Source: Malania oleifera | Taxonomy: Eukaryota; Streptophyta; Magnoliopsida; Santalales; Ximeniaceae | Direction: 5' to 3' | Assembly: GCF_029873635.1 (NCBI RefSeq) | Contig: NC_080418.1 | Location: 149,475,748 to 149,539,747, forward strand | DNA length: 64,000 bases | Shown: one piece after another, positions 46,567 to 57,491 of the stretch | Layout of the letters: each line of letters starts with the position of its first letter | Position numbering within the stretch: position 1 is the first letter of the stretch | Notes under the pieces: generated by a model | Databases searched by the model: none | Seen by the model: the letters and a program-made list of their open reading frames with translations, nothing else | Told to the model about the DNA's origin: nothing | Translations under genes and position numbers: made by a program

Positions 46567-47117
46567 ATGGCTCCAATGACGGCTGCAACATCGATGATCA
46601 CCGATCCATTATGGGATGTCAATGATTTTGTCATCAAAAAAGGCAATGGAGTAAAAGGCCTCTCAGAAATGGGGCTGGAAAGCCTTCCTAATAAATACAT
46701 CCAACCACTTGAGGAGAGGATGGACATGATGAATAAAGCATCACAGCAAGAAGAAGAATCCATACCCATCATCGACATGTCAAAGTTGAATGACCCGGAA
46801 TTGGCTGATTCAATATGCAGAGCAGCAGAGAAATGGGGGTTCTTTCAGATTGTTAACCACGGGGTGCCTGTTAGCCTGCTTGAGAATGTGAGGGATGTAG
46901 CTCATCTGTTCTTTGCGCTACCAGCAGAGGAGAAGAGGAAGTACTCGAAAGGGCAGTCTCCTACTCCCAATGTGCATTATGGCACAAGCTTTAGCCCAGA
47001 GGCAGAGAAGGTGTTAGAGTGGAAAGATTATCTTAGCCTCTTGTATGTTTCTGAGGATGAGGCAGCTTCATTTTGGCCTCCTGTTTGCACAAATAAGATG
47101 GATATCAAGATACGCAT
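46567..47117 (+). CDS. F6'H-like exon 1
   Basis: It starts at ATGGCTCCAATGACG, in the same place as the MAP start of F6'H proteins, and encodes the N-terminal dioxygenase domain to WPPVC. The usual junction comes a few residues after that cysteine, but no GT is found there. The first usable GT in the right phase is at 47118, which would add about seven residues (KMDIKIRM-like). Either the donor has moved or the original one is mutated. Confidence 0.75.
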
Positions 47118-47430
47118 GTTTTAACATTCATATCATCTCATCATATAACTTCATGCTACAGACCTTGTCCAAAATCAAGACCTCTAAAGTTAGTTTTTAC
47201 AAATATAAATGTGATTCACACTGTCAAAACTGCTGGAAAAAGTTAAAAAGTACACATTTAATGAACTCCACACAAATAAATTTAGAGAATCTATTTCCAT
47301 CCCAACCATATGGGTGGAAACCAAGTAAAATCTAAAATTATTGCCATCTGCAAGTTATTGATTTACATATCTTGGTAATTTTCTTTTCTATCATACAATG
47401 GTCTTGTAATACCTTTTGTTTGGTTTTTAG
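47118..47430 (+). other. F6'H-like intron
   Basis: AT-rich 313 bp segment, from a GT at 47118 to TTTGGTTTTTAG at 47430. The acceptor is strong (T-rich tract then AG). It joins exon 1 and exon 2 in frame at DRVLEYM. The position matches the single intron usual for this family. Confidence 0.7.
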
Positions 47431-47797
47431 GGATCGAGTGCTCGAGTACATGAAGAAAACTGAACTTATTATCAAACAGCTATTGGGAATCCTAATGAAG
47501 AGGCTAAATGTGAAGGAAATTGACAAAACAAAAGAAAACCTGTTAATGGGTTCGAGAAGGATTAACCTCAACTACTACCCCATTTGTCCAAACCCCGAGC
47601 TCACGGTGGGGGTAGGTCGCCACTCCGACGTCTCGACGCTCACTGTCCTCCTTCAGGATGATACCGGTGGACTTTACGTGCGAGGAGGAATCAGCGGTGA
47701 TGGCTGGATCCATGTCCCTCCTATTGACGGGTCCCTGGTGATCAATGTTGGAGATGTGCTGCAAATAATGAGCAATGGTCGGTACAAGAGTGTCGAG
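47431..47797 (+). CDS. F6'H-like exon 2, part before the insertion
   Basis: It encodes [18 protein letters not shown] through LNYYPICP, the HxD iron ligands (RHSDVS) and [16 protein letters not shown]. The last five bases, TCGAG (47793-47797), are the left copy of the Copia target duplication. If transcribed in place, translation would continue into the LTR and stop after about 20 foreign residues. Confidence 0.9.
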
Positions 47798-48218
47798 TGT
47801 TGGGTTTTACCGATCAATCAATTGATGAATAAGATGAGTAAACAAGCACACACACAAAATTGACACAGGAGTTACGTGGTTCGGCCAAATTCCGGCCTAC
47901 GTCCACGGGAGCGAGGGATTATTATTTGCTGGGAAAAATAAACAGAGAGGAGGAGGAGGATTCCCTCAGCACTCACTCAACTCTCTCTTATCTCTTACTG
48001 CACTGCACTCTGCACACTCTGCACTCTGATTTACAACACCACACACACATGTATATATACACACAAGCGGGAGCAAAAAATTCAACAATGGGCGGCCGGA
48101 AATGTCAACATTTCCGGCAAAGCAGGTGGAGCCGGAAATGTTGACGGAGCAGGGCAGCCGGCGCCGTAGATATTGAAGGAGAGCAGCAGCCTTCTGTTGA
48201 CTGGGTATGGATCCATCA
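47798..48218 (-). repeat. 3' LTR of the Copia in the F6'H-like gene
   Basis: In plus orientation it begins TGTTGGGTTTTACCGATC and ends GGGTATGGATCCATCA. It carries the conserved ACGTGGTTCGGCC...GGCCTACGTCCACGGGAG motif near 47874-47911. Confidence 0.95.
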
Positions 48219-51200
48219 ATTCTCCCCCTCCATACCCATAGGAGGAGAATAATATGTTAATCTTCAATTGACATCCATCCCAGCTATATCCCTACATAGC
48301 TGGAGCTTCTCATAGGTTACTCCCTTTGTTAACATATCTGCCGGATTTTCTTTAGTATGAATTTTGACTAACTTCAACAGTTGTTGTTCCATCACTTCGC
48401 GTATCCAGTGATAGCGAATGTCAATGTGTTTTGTTCGGGAATGGTACATTGAATTCTTGCTCAAGTCCAGTGCACTCTGACTATCACAATGTACCTTGTA
48501 TTCTTCCTGTTTGACACCTAACTCTTGAAGAAACCTCTTTAACCACAACATCTCCTTCCCAGCTTCCGCTGCGGCAATATATTCTGCTTCTGTTGTGGAT
48601 AGGGCAACACACTTTTGCAATTTTGACTGCCATGATACAGCTCCCCCTGCAAAGGTGAACAAAAAACCTGATGTGGACTTTCTTCCATCAAGATCACCAG
48701 CCATGTCTGCATCAGTGTAACCCTCCAAGATTGGTTCAGCTTCCCCGAAACATAAGCACAATCCCGATGTACCTTTCAAGTACTTGAGAACCCATTTCAC
48801 AGCTTCCCAATGGTCTTTCCCTGGATTGGAAAGAAACCTGCTCACAACACCTACAGCGTGGGCAATGTCTGGTCTCGTACATACCATTGCGTACATCAAG
48901 CTTCCAACTGCTGATGAGTATGGGACTATTGACATTTCTTCCCTTGATGAGTGAGACAACTTCTTGCTTAGCTTGAAATGATTAGCCAGTGGAGTATTTA
49001 CTGGCTTGGCACTTTCCATGTTGAACTTTTTAATTACCCGTTCAATATACTTCTCCTGTGATAACCATAGCTTTCTGGCTTTCCTGTCGCGACTGATCCT
49101 GATGCCTAGGATCTGCTGAGCTGGGCCTAAGTCCTTCATTTCAAAAGATTTAGACAACTCCATCTTTAGCTTGTTGATCTTTCTTGTATCCTGACCAATG
49201 ATCAACATATCATCAACATAGAGTAGTAGGATGACAAGATTACCATCAGGAAATATCTGAACATATGCACACTGATCTGCTGCAGTCCTCTTGTATCCGT
49301 GACTCACCATGAAAGAATCAAATTTTCTATACCACTGTCTCGGTGCTTGCTTAAGACCGTAGAGACTTTTCTTCAACCTGCAGACTTGATGTTCTTTCCC
49401 TGGAACTTCAAATCCTTCTGGTTGCTCCATGTAGATGTCTTCTTCCAAGTCACCATGTAAGAAGGCTGTCTTCACATCCATTTGTTCAAGCTCTAGATTC
49501 ATCTTGGCTACTAATCCGAGTATGACTCGAATTGTTGTCATTTTCACTACTGGCGAAAATATCTCGTCAAAGTCAACACCTTTCTTCTGTTCGAAACCTT
49601 TGACGACCAATCTGGCTTTATGCGTCACAATTTTTCCACTGCCATCTTTCTTAAGCTTGAACACCCATTTGTTCCTTAGTGCTCTCTTCCCTTTGGGAAG
49701 TCTTACCAGCTCATACGTTTGATTCTTATGTAAAGAATTCACCTCTGCTTTCATAGCTTCTATCCATTTGGCTTTGTCGGTATGAGATTGGACCTCTTGG
49801 AAACTTTCTGGCTCCCCCTCATCAGTGAGTAAAAGATATTCTGATTCTGGATATCTTCTCGACGGAATCAGAATACGACCTCTTTCAGATCTTCTGGGCT
49901 CAGCTTCTTCTGGAGGAGGATATACCTCATCATCTGACTGCTGTGATGATTCTGCAATTTCTGGTGAAGGGGGTTGTTGCTCCCCCTGCTCAACACCTTC
50001 TACATCTGTTTCCAAAGGATCATCCTGCAATTCTCCATGGTTTGTGGGAGAATATGATAGTGTAGGATCTGTTACAATGACAGGAGCACCGTAACTAGGC
50101 TGGTTAGACTTTGTTTGTGGTTCAAAGTCCTCAAACACCTGGTTTTCATGGAAAACCACATCTCTCGATTTGATGACCTGCTTCCTCTCTGGATCCCATA
50201 ATCTGTAGCCGAATTCACCATCTCCATAGCCAATAAAGATACATGGAATGGACTTCGCGTCGAGCTTTTGCCTCTGCTCATTAGATATATATGCAAAAGC
50301 TTTGCACCCAAACACTCTTAGATGAGTGTAAGAAACTTTTCTTCTGGTCCATTCTTTCTCTGGAATTCCAAAGTTAAGTGGTGCTGACGGTGATCTGTTA
50401 ATAAGGTAACATGCGGCACGAACAGCTTCCCCCCAGAATGGCTTAGGTAATTTAGCCATACTGAGCATGCTTCTAACTCTTTCCATAATGGTCCGATTCA
50501 TTCTCTCAGCTACACCATTATGTTGTGGGGTACGTGGGACCGTCTTTTCATGCCTAATACCACGTTCAGTACAGTATGCTTTGAACTCGTTGGAAGTATA
50601 TTCGCCTCCATTGTCTGTCCGGAGGCACTTCAATTTCTTCCCTGTTTGCCTCTCCACCATAGCATGAAATTCCTTGAAATATTTAAAAACCTGGTCCTTG
50701 TTTTCAGAAAATATACCCACACTTTCTTTGAAGCGTCGTCAATAAAGGTAACAAATACCTATTGCCGCCGATTGATTCTACTTCAATGGGTCCGCATACA
50801 TCAGAATGTACCAAACTCAATGGCTTTGACCTTCTCTTCATAGAGGAACTAAATGAAACTCTATGCTGTTTTCCCAAATAAGCAGTGATCACATGGGTTT
50901 AAGGCAATACCTTTTGTGATTTTTATAAATGCCTTCTTCGCCAGTGTAAGGAGTCCTTTTTCTCCTACGTGTCCGAGTCTCTTGTGCCATAGGTTTGGTG
51001 ATGCTTCATCTTCCACTGCATTGATGGCATCAGTACAAATCTTCACCTGCGTTTTGTACAATGTGCAGCAAATGCGTCCTCGTGCTATTGTCAAATTACC
51101 TTTTGATAATTTCCAAGTACCTTTCCCGAAGTAGCTTTCATAGCCCTGTTTATCAAGGGCTGCCCCAGAAATAAGGTTTAGCCGAAGGTCTGGGACATGT

Positions 51201-52932
51201 CGCACATCCTTTAATGTTATGGTGCAACCAATATTGGTTACAATCTGCACATCTCCGATTCCCACGATCTGAGAAGAACTAGTGTTCCCCATCTTTACTG
51301 TACCAAAATCTCCAGATTTATACATCGTGAAGAATTCTTTGTGAGGAGTGGCATGGTAGGAGGCTGCTGTGTCTACCACCCATTCAGTGTCGTGGTTCCC
51401 AATATGACAGCATGCATCTTCATCAATAGAGAAAACTGATATATCTTGAGTTAAGGTGACCGAGTTCTCACCTTCCTCCTTCTTTTGTTGCTGGTGGCTT
51501 TGACCATGATCCCGTCGAAATTTTCGACAATCTTTCTTCATATGGCCTTCAATGCCACAATAGTAGCACGAGATTTTCCCTCTCTGCCAACTTTTACCAT
51601 CATTGAATCTGCTGCGATCCTGGGATCTTCCTCTAGATTTGCTTCTGCCTCTACCTCTACCTCGACTTCTGGTACTGGTACTTTCTTGAGGTCGGCCTCT
51701 GGTTTCAGTAACAAAGGCCTGTGACTGTTCTGCACCTGTTTCTTTTCTCCTGGCTTCTTCGTTGAATAAAGCATCTTTTACCATCGCCATGGTAAGTTTG
51801 CCGTCAGGAGCTGAATTGCTGAGAGTGATGACCAATGTCTCCCAGCTATCTGGTAAGGAGCTAAGAAGCAACAATGCTTCTGCTTCATCGCCAAGATCCC
51901 ATCTTTACTGATGAAAGCTGATTTACTAAATTTTGGAACTCACTAGTATGTTCAGCTATAGAGGTCCCGCCTTTTAACTTCAGATTAACAAGCCGTCTCA
52001 TTAACATGGCTTTGTTGCGGGCAGTCTTGGCCTGGTACATGTTTTCCAGCTTCTCCCAAAGGCTATAAGCATCAGTCTCTTGTGCGACATGATGATATAC
52101 CTTGTGGTCAATCCATTGTCTGATTTGACCAATGGTCTTTCTATTCATTCTTCTCCAATCGTCATCTTTGATGGAATCTGGTTTCATACCTTTATAATCC
52201 AAAGGGTCTGCCAGATCCTTACAATTAAGGAGATCCTCCATCCGAGACCTCCACAGAGTGTAATTGGAGGCTGTGAGCTTGATCATAGTACCCGAGTCTG
52301 ATTCCTCCATTGATTTTAAGCACTAACTTGCTTGTACAGAAAAATTGGGGCAGAATCTCAAGAAACCGAATATACGGTTGCGTCCGGAACGGTCAAAACC
52401 CTGGAAATGACTTAAGTTGTTCGAAAAACGGACCTGAAATGGCCTTGAAAGGCCTGGTCAAACTTTGGTCAAAATTGGTCAACGGGTGCTGACGTGGCGT
52501 TTGACCGGTTGCTGACTGGGCGTTGACGCGGCCGCTGACGTGGACGCTGACGCGGCGTCTGGGAGAGGGTTGGAGGCGGGTCGGATCTCGAGCACGGATC
52601 CGGGTCGCGGTCGTGGATCCGGGTCGCGGTTCACTGTGCCGGGTTACGGGTCGGGCACGCGGGTCGGATCTCGCCAATCGGGCGAGGAAGACGCGTGCAG
52701 GCGCGTGTCGCCGTCCCGAAGTCTTCGCCGGCGCGTGGGGGCGCGTGGGGCTTACCCTGGTGTCCGTTTGAGGCTTGGTTTACACCGTTGGAATCGTCTC
52801 GAGCTGAATTGCACAATGGAAGGCTCAATTTGGGATTTTGAGCAACTTCAAAAACTGGGAGAAAATAGAATTTCTCCTCTGTTCACCTCTGTTTGGTGAA
52901 CTCCGGCGTACCTGGACGCTCTGATACCACTT

Positions 52933-53353
52933 TGTTGGGTTTTACCGATCAATCAATTGATGAATAAGATGAGTAAACAAGCACACACACAAAATTGACA
53001 CAGGAGTTACGTGGTTCGGCCAAATTCCGGCCTACGTCCACGGGAGCGAGGGATTATTATTTGCTGGGAAAAATAAACAGAGAGGAGGAGGAGGATTCCC
53101 TCAGCACTCACTCAACTCTCTCTTATCTCTTACTGCACTGCACTCTGCACACTCTGCACTCTGATTTACAACACCACACACACATGTATATATACACACA
53201 AGCGGGAGCAAAAAATTCAACAATGGGCGGCCGGAAATGTCAACATTTCCGGCAAAGCAGGTGGAGCCGGAAATGTTGACGGAGCAGGGCAGCCGGCGCC
53301 GTAGATATTGAAGGAGAGCAGCAGCCTTCTGTTGACTGGGTATGGATCCATCA
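52933..53353 (-). repeat. 5' LTR of the Copia in the F6'H-like gene
   Basis: 421 bp; no difference from 47798-48218 found by eye. Confidence 0.95.
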
Positions 53354-53358
53354 TCGAG

Positions 53359-53583
53359 CACCGAGCCTTCACTAATGGAAGCAAGAACAGGGTTTCAGTC
53401 CCCATTTTTGTCAATCCAAGGCCCCGTGAGATAGTCTGTCCTCTGCCAGAAGTACTTACAGATGGGGAAGAACCGGCGTATAGACAAGTTCCCTACTCGG
53501 ACTATTGCAGGCATTTCTTCAGCAAGGCACATGATGGAAAGAACACCATTGAATTAGCAAAGATAGGGTACTGTCCCGTTTAG
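53359..53583 (+). CDS. F6'H-like exon 2, part after the insertion
   Basis: It continues the dioxygenase in the original frame with HRAFTNGSKNRVSVPIFVNP (distal iron histidine and the arginine/serine 2-oxoglutarate contacts), PLPEVLTDGEEPAYRQV, and FFSKAHDGKNTIELAKIG, to TAG at 53581-53583. No break is seen in this part. Confidence 0.9.
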   Translation, partial: HRAFTNGSKNRVSVPIFVNPRPREIVCPLPEVLTDGEEPAYRQVPYSDYCRHFFSKAHDGKNTIELAKIGYCPV

Positions 53584-54147
53584 TCAGCTTTCTCCCTGCA
53601 ATGGAAGCAATAATAGTGAAAATAAAGATGGTGGAAAGGACATTCTGCCACTGCCAAGTGCCAATAAAGATGGTGGAAAGCATTGGATGGTAAGGACTTA
53701 TTCTGCCACTACCAATAAAGGTGGGCTCAAGCTGCAGCCTACAGCCAATGTGAGACCAGAGTTCACTTTGCTTGGAAGCTAAAAGAAAGCTTAAATGGAT
53801 AAGTTCTCAACAAGTAGTAGACTCTCCAGGAGAGGTCAATGGTCTGGCAGTTATTAAGTAATTTTGGGAGTTAACCTCTTATATAATTAAAATGAGAAAC
53901 TTTGTCAGGAAATAACAATAAATAAATAATAGGTAACTTAGAAATTTAGATCATTTGTTTTTCTTGATATATGCTAGAGGAATGAGCAGTACAGAGTAGC
54001 CCTCCATACTCCATCTGAACAAGTCATTACAAGAAAATAGGCCAAATAGAGCAAAGAAAGGCATGCCAAATTCACCGAATGCTTTGAACCAGTTCAAGAA
54101 GAACGAAGCCACACTTGTATTACAATTGTAATGATGCATGCTCTCCT
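53584..54147 (+). other. 3' flank of the F6'H-like gene
   Basis: Probable 3' untranslated and downstream DNA. A repeated phrase AATA(A)AGATGGTGGAAAG occurs near 53620 and 53665. AATAAATAAATAAT near 53910-53930 could serve as a poly(A) signal. No other gene. Confidence 0.45.
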
Positions 54148-54664
54148 GTCACGGTCCAACTATTTTCACACCCTTGTGAAGGGCCGTGTGGTGCTAGCTA
54201 AAACACTCTTACTTAACTAACCAGCCTATCGTTTACCAACATTCATCCATAAAACACTTTCATTAACATTCATTCAAATAGCAGCGGAAACAGTAATCAA
54301 TTCATGAAAGTCATGGCAAGCAAGCAGTAAACATTGAATCTACGAAATTCATTAACAACACCTTCGTTGACATCATGTGTTTAGTGAGGGAGGCAAGTAG
54401 GCTAAACACGTTGACAATAACTAGTGAGTTTTACAATGACTGATGAAGACTCACTCTCCCTAAAGAGCTTTCTAGGCCATTCCCACACTAGCACTAGGAA
54501 ACATCAAAGTGAAGTGGAGTCTTATTGCCTTATTTGGCATACAAAGACACTACTAGCAGAAAATAACCCTACACTGGTATTTACATGATGGAAACACATC
54601 CCCAGCACACGAGATAAGCGGTCACGGGCAAACATAATGCCCTGAACAAGCTTAGCTTGTGACA
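54148..54664 (-). repeat. 3' LTR of the chromovirus remnant
   Basis: 517 bp with inverted ends TGTCAC / GTGACA. AGCAGCGGAAACAG near 54283 is the same block seen in the Gypsy LTR at 16.1 kb. Confidence 0.75.
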
Positions 54665-55767
54665 TTCTCCCCCACTTATGCGGTCGACATCCTCGTAGAC
54701 TTTGGCGGTAGGTACACTTCGAGTTTGTCCACGAATGAATTCATATCTTCCGCTAAAATCCAGCTGATTTCTTTGTCATCAAGGCATTTCCACTTCACTA
54801 AGAACTTCTGCCGCTTTTTCCTTGAGGATATGAACTCTCTGTCTGCAAGGATCTCTTCAATTTCACGTCTGTCAGGTTGCATTGTCTTCAACTCTGCTCT
54901 ATTGGACCGACTTCTACTCAGGTCATTGGTGTTGGCGTTGAATGGCTTGAGGCAACTGGCATGAAACTGCCGTCTTCTCCCTTGATCTGCCCACTTCTTC
55001 ATCTGCTTAGAAGCTTTCTCAAGATAGGCTCGGGCAAACTCTGCATTCTGTCTCCATTTTCTAGTGAAGATGTACGCCTTGGAACTTTTTCGTCTACACA
55101 ACTTGCCCATTGTGTGAGGTAACAATTGCAGCTGGCCTATAACAACAAGCTCAAAAGTGCTCTTGTTGGTTGTTGAGCTCCTTTGGGTTTTGCCACAAAA
55201 CGGAGCCACATCAAGTAGTTGCACACCATTGTTCAGGTTGTCATTGACAAAATGACACAAGTACTTTTTTAGCAGCTCTCTAAATCTCTTCATCTGTCCA
55301 TTTGTTTGTCGGTGATAACTCGAAGAGATATCAATATGTGACCTGAATATCCCGAAAAATTCTGTCAAAAAGTTGTCAGTGAACATTAAGTCTTGGTCAC
55401 AAATAATAACTTGGGGAACACCCCAATGTTTCACAACAGTTACAAGGAACATTTGTTTAGTCTCCTATGCCGAATAGTACTTTGGTGCGGCCATTAAAGT
55501 ACCATACTTCTTCTGCTCCCCCTTGTCTTGTTGGCAAGTGAGACAAGTTTTGGTATAATCAACCACATCATCCCGTGTGTGCGGCCAATAATACCTCCCC
55601 AGTAGTTCTGTCATTGGAGTCGTTCTCTACGAATACCCCTCAATGAACTTCTTGCAATATCTAGTAAGGCAAAGAAAGGAACGCAACTCCTTCACTATCA
55701 TGGGGATCTTCCATTCTTGAATCATCCTTACCTTCTCCATACCCCTCCGGATGAGACCTTGTTCAAT
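54148..55767 (-). mobile_element. Gypsy chromovirus remnant: 3' LTR, integrase/chromodomain, RT end
   Basis: On the minus strand: a piece of the reverse transcriptase end (WKIPMIVKELRSFLCLTRY, near 55640-55740), a protease-resistant-core integrase region (VPQVIICDQD, SSYHRQTNGQ), and a chromodomain (ILADREFISSRKKRQKFLVK, near 54800). A polypurine tract GTGGGGGAGAA and the 3' LTR (54148-54664, TGTCACGGTCC...AGCTTGTGACA) follow. An old fossil with several breaks. Its upstream side is cut by the SIRE-type Copia at 55768. The chromodomain places it among the chromoviruses. Confidence 0.8.
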
Positions 55768-57491
55768 TGAAATTAGGATAGCTTCCCAAGAAGGGGGGGG
55801 GGTGAATTGGAATTTTTTTAAAATTATTTCAAGTTTAATTCTTTGTTTTATACCAACAATCACAACAAGTAAATACAAAAACAATTCAACCACAACCAAT
55901 CAACAAGATAATCAAAAACTTGATCTTTGTATCAATAGTCCTGTAATAAATTGTAAAACACGCTGAATTTATGTAAGCCCTGTGTTTATTCCAAATTCAT
56001 AATTCTTCTTTGTGTTTAGCTTTTAAACAAACTTTCAGATTAATAAGTTTAGGATGATCAACCAACGTAGTCCCTTTCGGTTTCCGCAATCAATGCTTAT
56101 CAAGTCAAAACAAATTATCCTCCGGTCTATTTAACAACCATACACTCAGAATTAACAATTTAAAGCATACACGCAGGTTGTAAGTATTGCTGAAAAATAA
56201 AGAGTAAAGAAGAGAAAAGAGATACAAGGTTTTACGAGGTTCGGCTTATACCCAGCCAATGTCCTCACCTTTGGCAAACCACCAAAGAATTCACTAGTTC
56301 AGTTCCGTTGACGGGTGAAACAATACCGATTACAATAACTCCTTCTGTAAGGCTAGAGTCTGCCTCTCCAAACGATATTCCCTCATTTGGTCCAATGATT
56401 CTATAACCCTGAATCGTTTATTAACAAGAACAAGAACCAAGATAGAGAAAAGCTTGTGTACAAGAAAACACTCTCACAGCAGAGTAGGTTAGTACAACAT
56501 TCAGCACAAGAATACTTCAAAGTAATTCAAATATAAAAGAATTTAAAGCTCAATACTCAAATTAAATCACCAAATATCTTTCAAGTATTGAAAGATTTAG
56601 ACTTTGAAGGCTTTACTTCGAAGTTTATATCAGCAGTAACTCAATAGATGAAGATGGATAAACACAAGAGAATTTGAAAGCTTTTTAGAGAACTTTGATT
56701 GCTGGAAATTTCTTGGTGTTAAAAATCTTTGAAGTTTGGGGCTATTTATAGATGTTTAAAAGCAATTTCTTACCCCCAAAGTTTCCTTGAAGTAGTTTCC
56801 AAGTTTTTCAAAATAATAGTGTCCAAAAAATCCATTTAAAAAATCTTCCCGTTGAGAGTTTTTAAACCAACATTCGAATGGCAGTCGCTTGTCATAGAAC
56901 AAACTCACAACACAGAACACTGGCAGTCGCCTGCCATGACCACCTAGGCGCCTGGCCATGTTCAGGTAGTCACCTAGCATGCTACTACCTCTATGAAAAA
57001 TTCTTCATTTTAATTTGGCAGTCGCCTGCCACAAGAGGACAGTCGCCTGGCCCTTTTGTTTTTCAAAAACTTTTCTTATTCAAAAACCTTTCTTTTCTTT
57101 GATTTGAAAAACATACTTTTAGGGTTTTTCTAAGAATATATTTCTGAGTTTCTTTTGATTTTATAAGAGCTTCAATTCAGTTTATACTTGAAATTAACTT
57201 GAAGTACTTGCATACAAACATCCTTAAACTTTATTCCATTGATCTTCAAGTAAGTCCTTGTTCTTCCATCATCTTTGAGTTTCTGATCTTTTCTTTGAGC
57301 TTCCACCAAATTATCTTTAATCCTCATGCCCTTCAAGACCTTTCTTGATCCATAAACTTTATCATCCTTTTGAGTTTTGTTATTAGCTTTAAGCTTTGTT
57401 TTTTTCCTAAAAAACTTTCACTTAAACCACATTAAACACATCATGATTTGTTATCATCAAAATAAGAATTGTAAGCCTTGTTAGGCCAACA
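55768..57491 (-). repeat. 3' LTR of the SIRE-type Copia (1.7 kb)
   Basis: On the minus strand it begins TGTTGGCCTAACAAGGCTTAC, with TTTTGATGATAACAAATC following, and ends CCCCCCCTTCTTGGGAAGC then TATCCTAATTTCA. It aligns with the solo LTR at 36855-38466. It holds a GGCAGTCGCCTGCC cluster (56880-57055). Confidence 0.9.

Larger units (their letters stand above)
47798..53353 (-). mobile_element. Copia element (Tork/TNT1-like), very young, inside the F6'H-like gene
   Basis: A 5556 bp element on the opposite strand to its host gene, flanked by identical TCGAG 5-mers (47793-47797 and 53354-53358). Minus-strand order: 5' LTR (52933-53353), primer-binding site TGGTATCAGAGCG (about 52917-52929), leader, then the coding region (about 52310-48264). 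That region has UBN2-type gag, zinc knuckle CYYCGIEGHMKKDC, protease VDTAASYHAT, integrase with HKRLGHVGEKG, reverse transcriptase with YVDDM and RNase H with STTEAEYIAA. It ends in a polypurine tract GGAGGGGGAGAAT and the 3' LTR (47798-48218). The open frame has about three breaks. The two LTRs look identical over 421 bp, so the insertion is among the newest events in the window. Confidence 0.95.
46567..53583 (+). pseudogene. F6'H1-like: Feruloyl-CoA 6'-hydroxylase-like dioxygenase gene split by a Copia element
   Basis: A host gene of the 2-oxoglutarate/Fe(II) dioxygenase family, closest by eye to F6'H1, which ortho-hydroxylates feruloyl-CoA in the cytosol as the first step to scopoletin-type coumarins. 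The exons are 46567-47117 and 47431-47797 with its continuation at 53359-53583, about 380 residues without the insert (Arabidopsis F6'H1 is about 361). Family landmarks are [53 protein letters not shown], the iron ligands in RHSDVS, and after the insert HR...NRVSVPIF and KAHDGKNT. The 5556 bp element lies between the codons for SVE and HR, so a protein read straight through would lack the distal iron histidine and the RxS 2-oxoglutarate contact. Apart from the insert the reading frame is open throughout, which suggests recent loss or an allele-specific insertion. Confidence 0.9.

Noticed and set aside
54659-55122. Plus-strand open frames in the 54.6-55.1 kb region
   Set aside because: Antisense shadows of the Gypsy integrase/chromodomain region.
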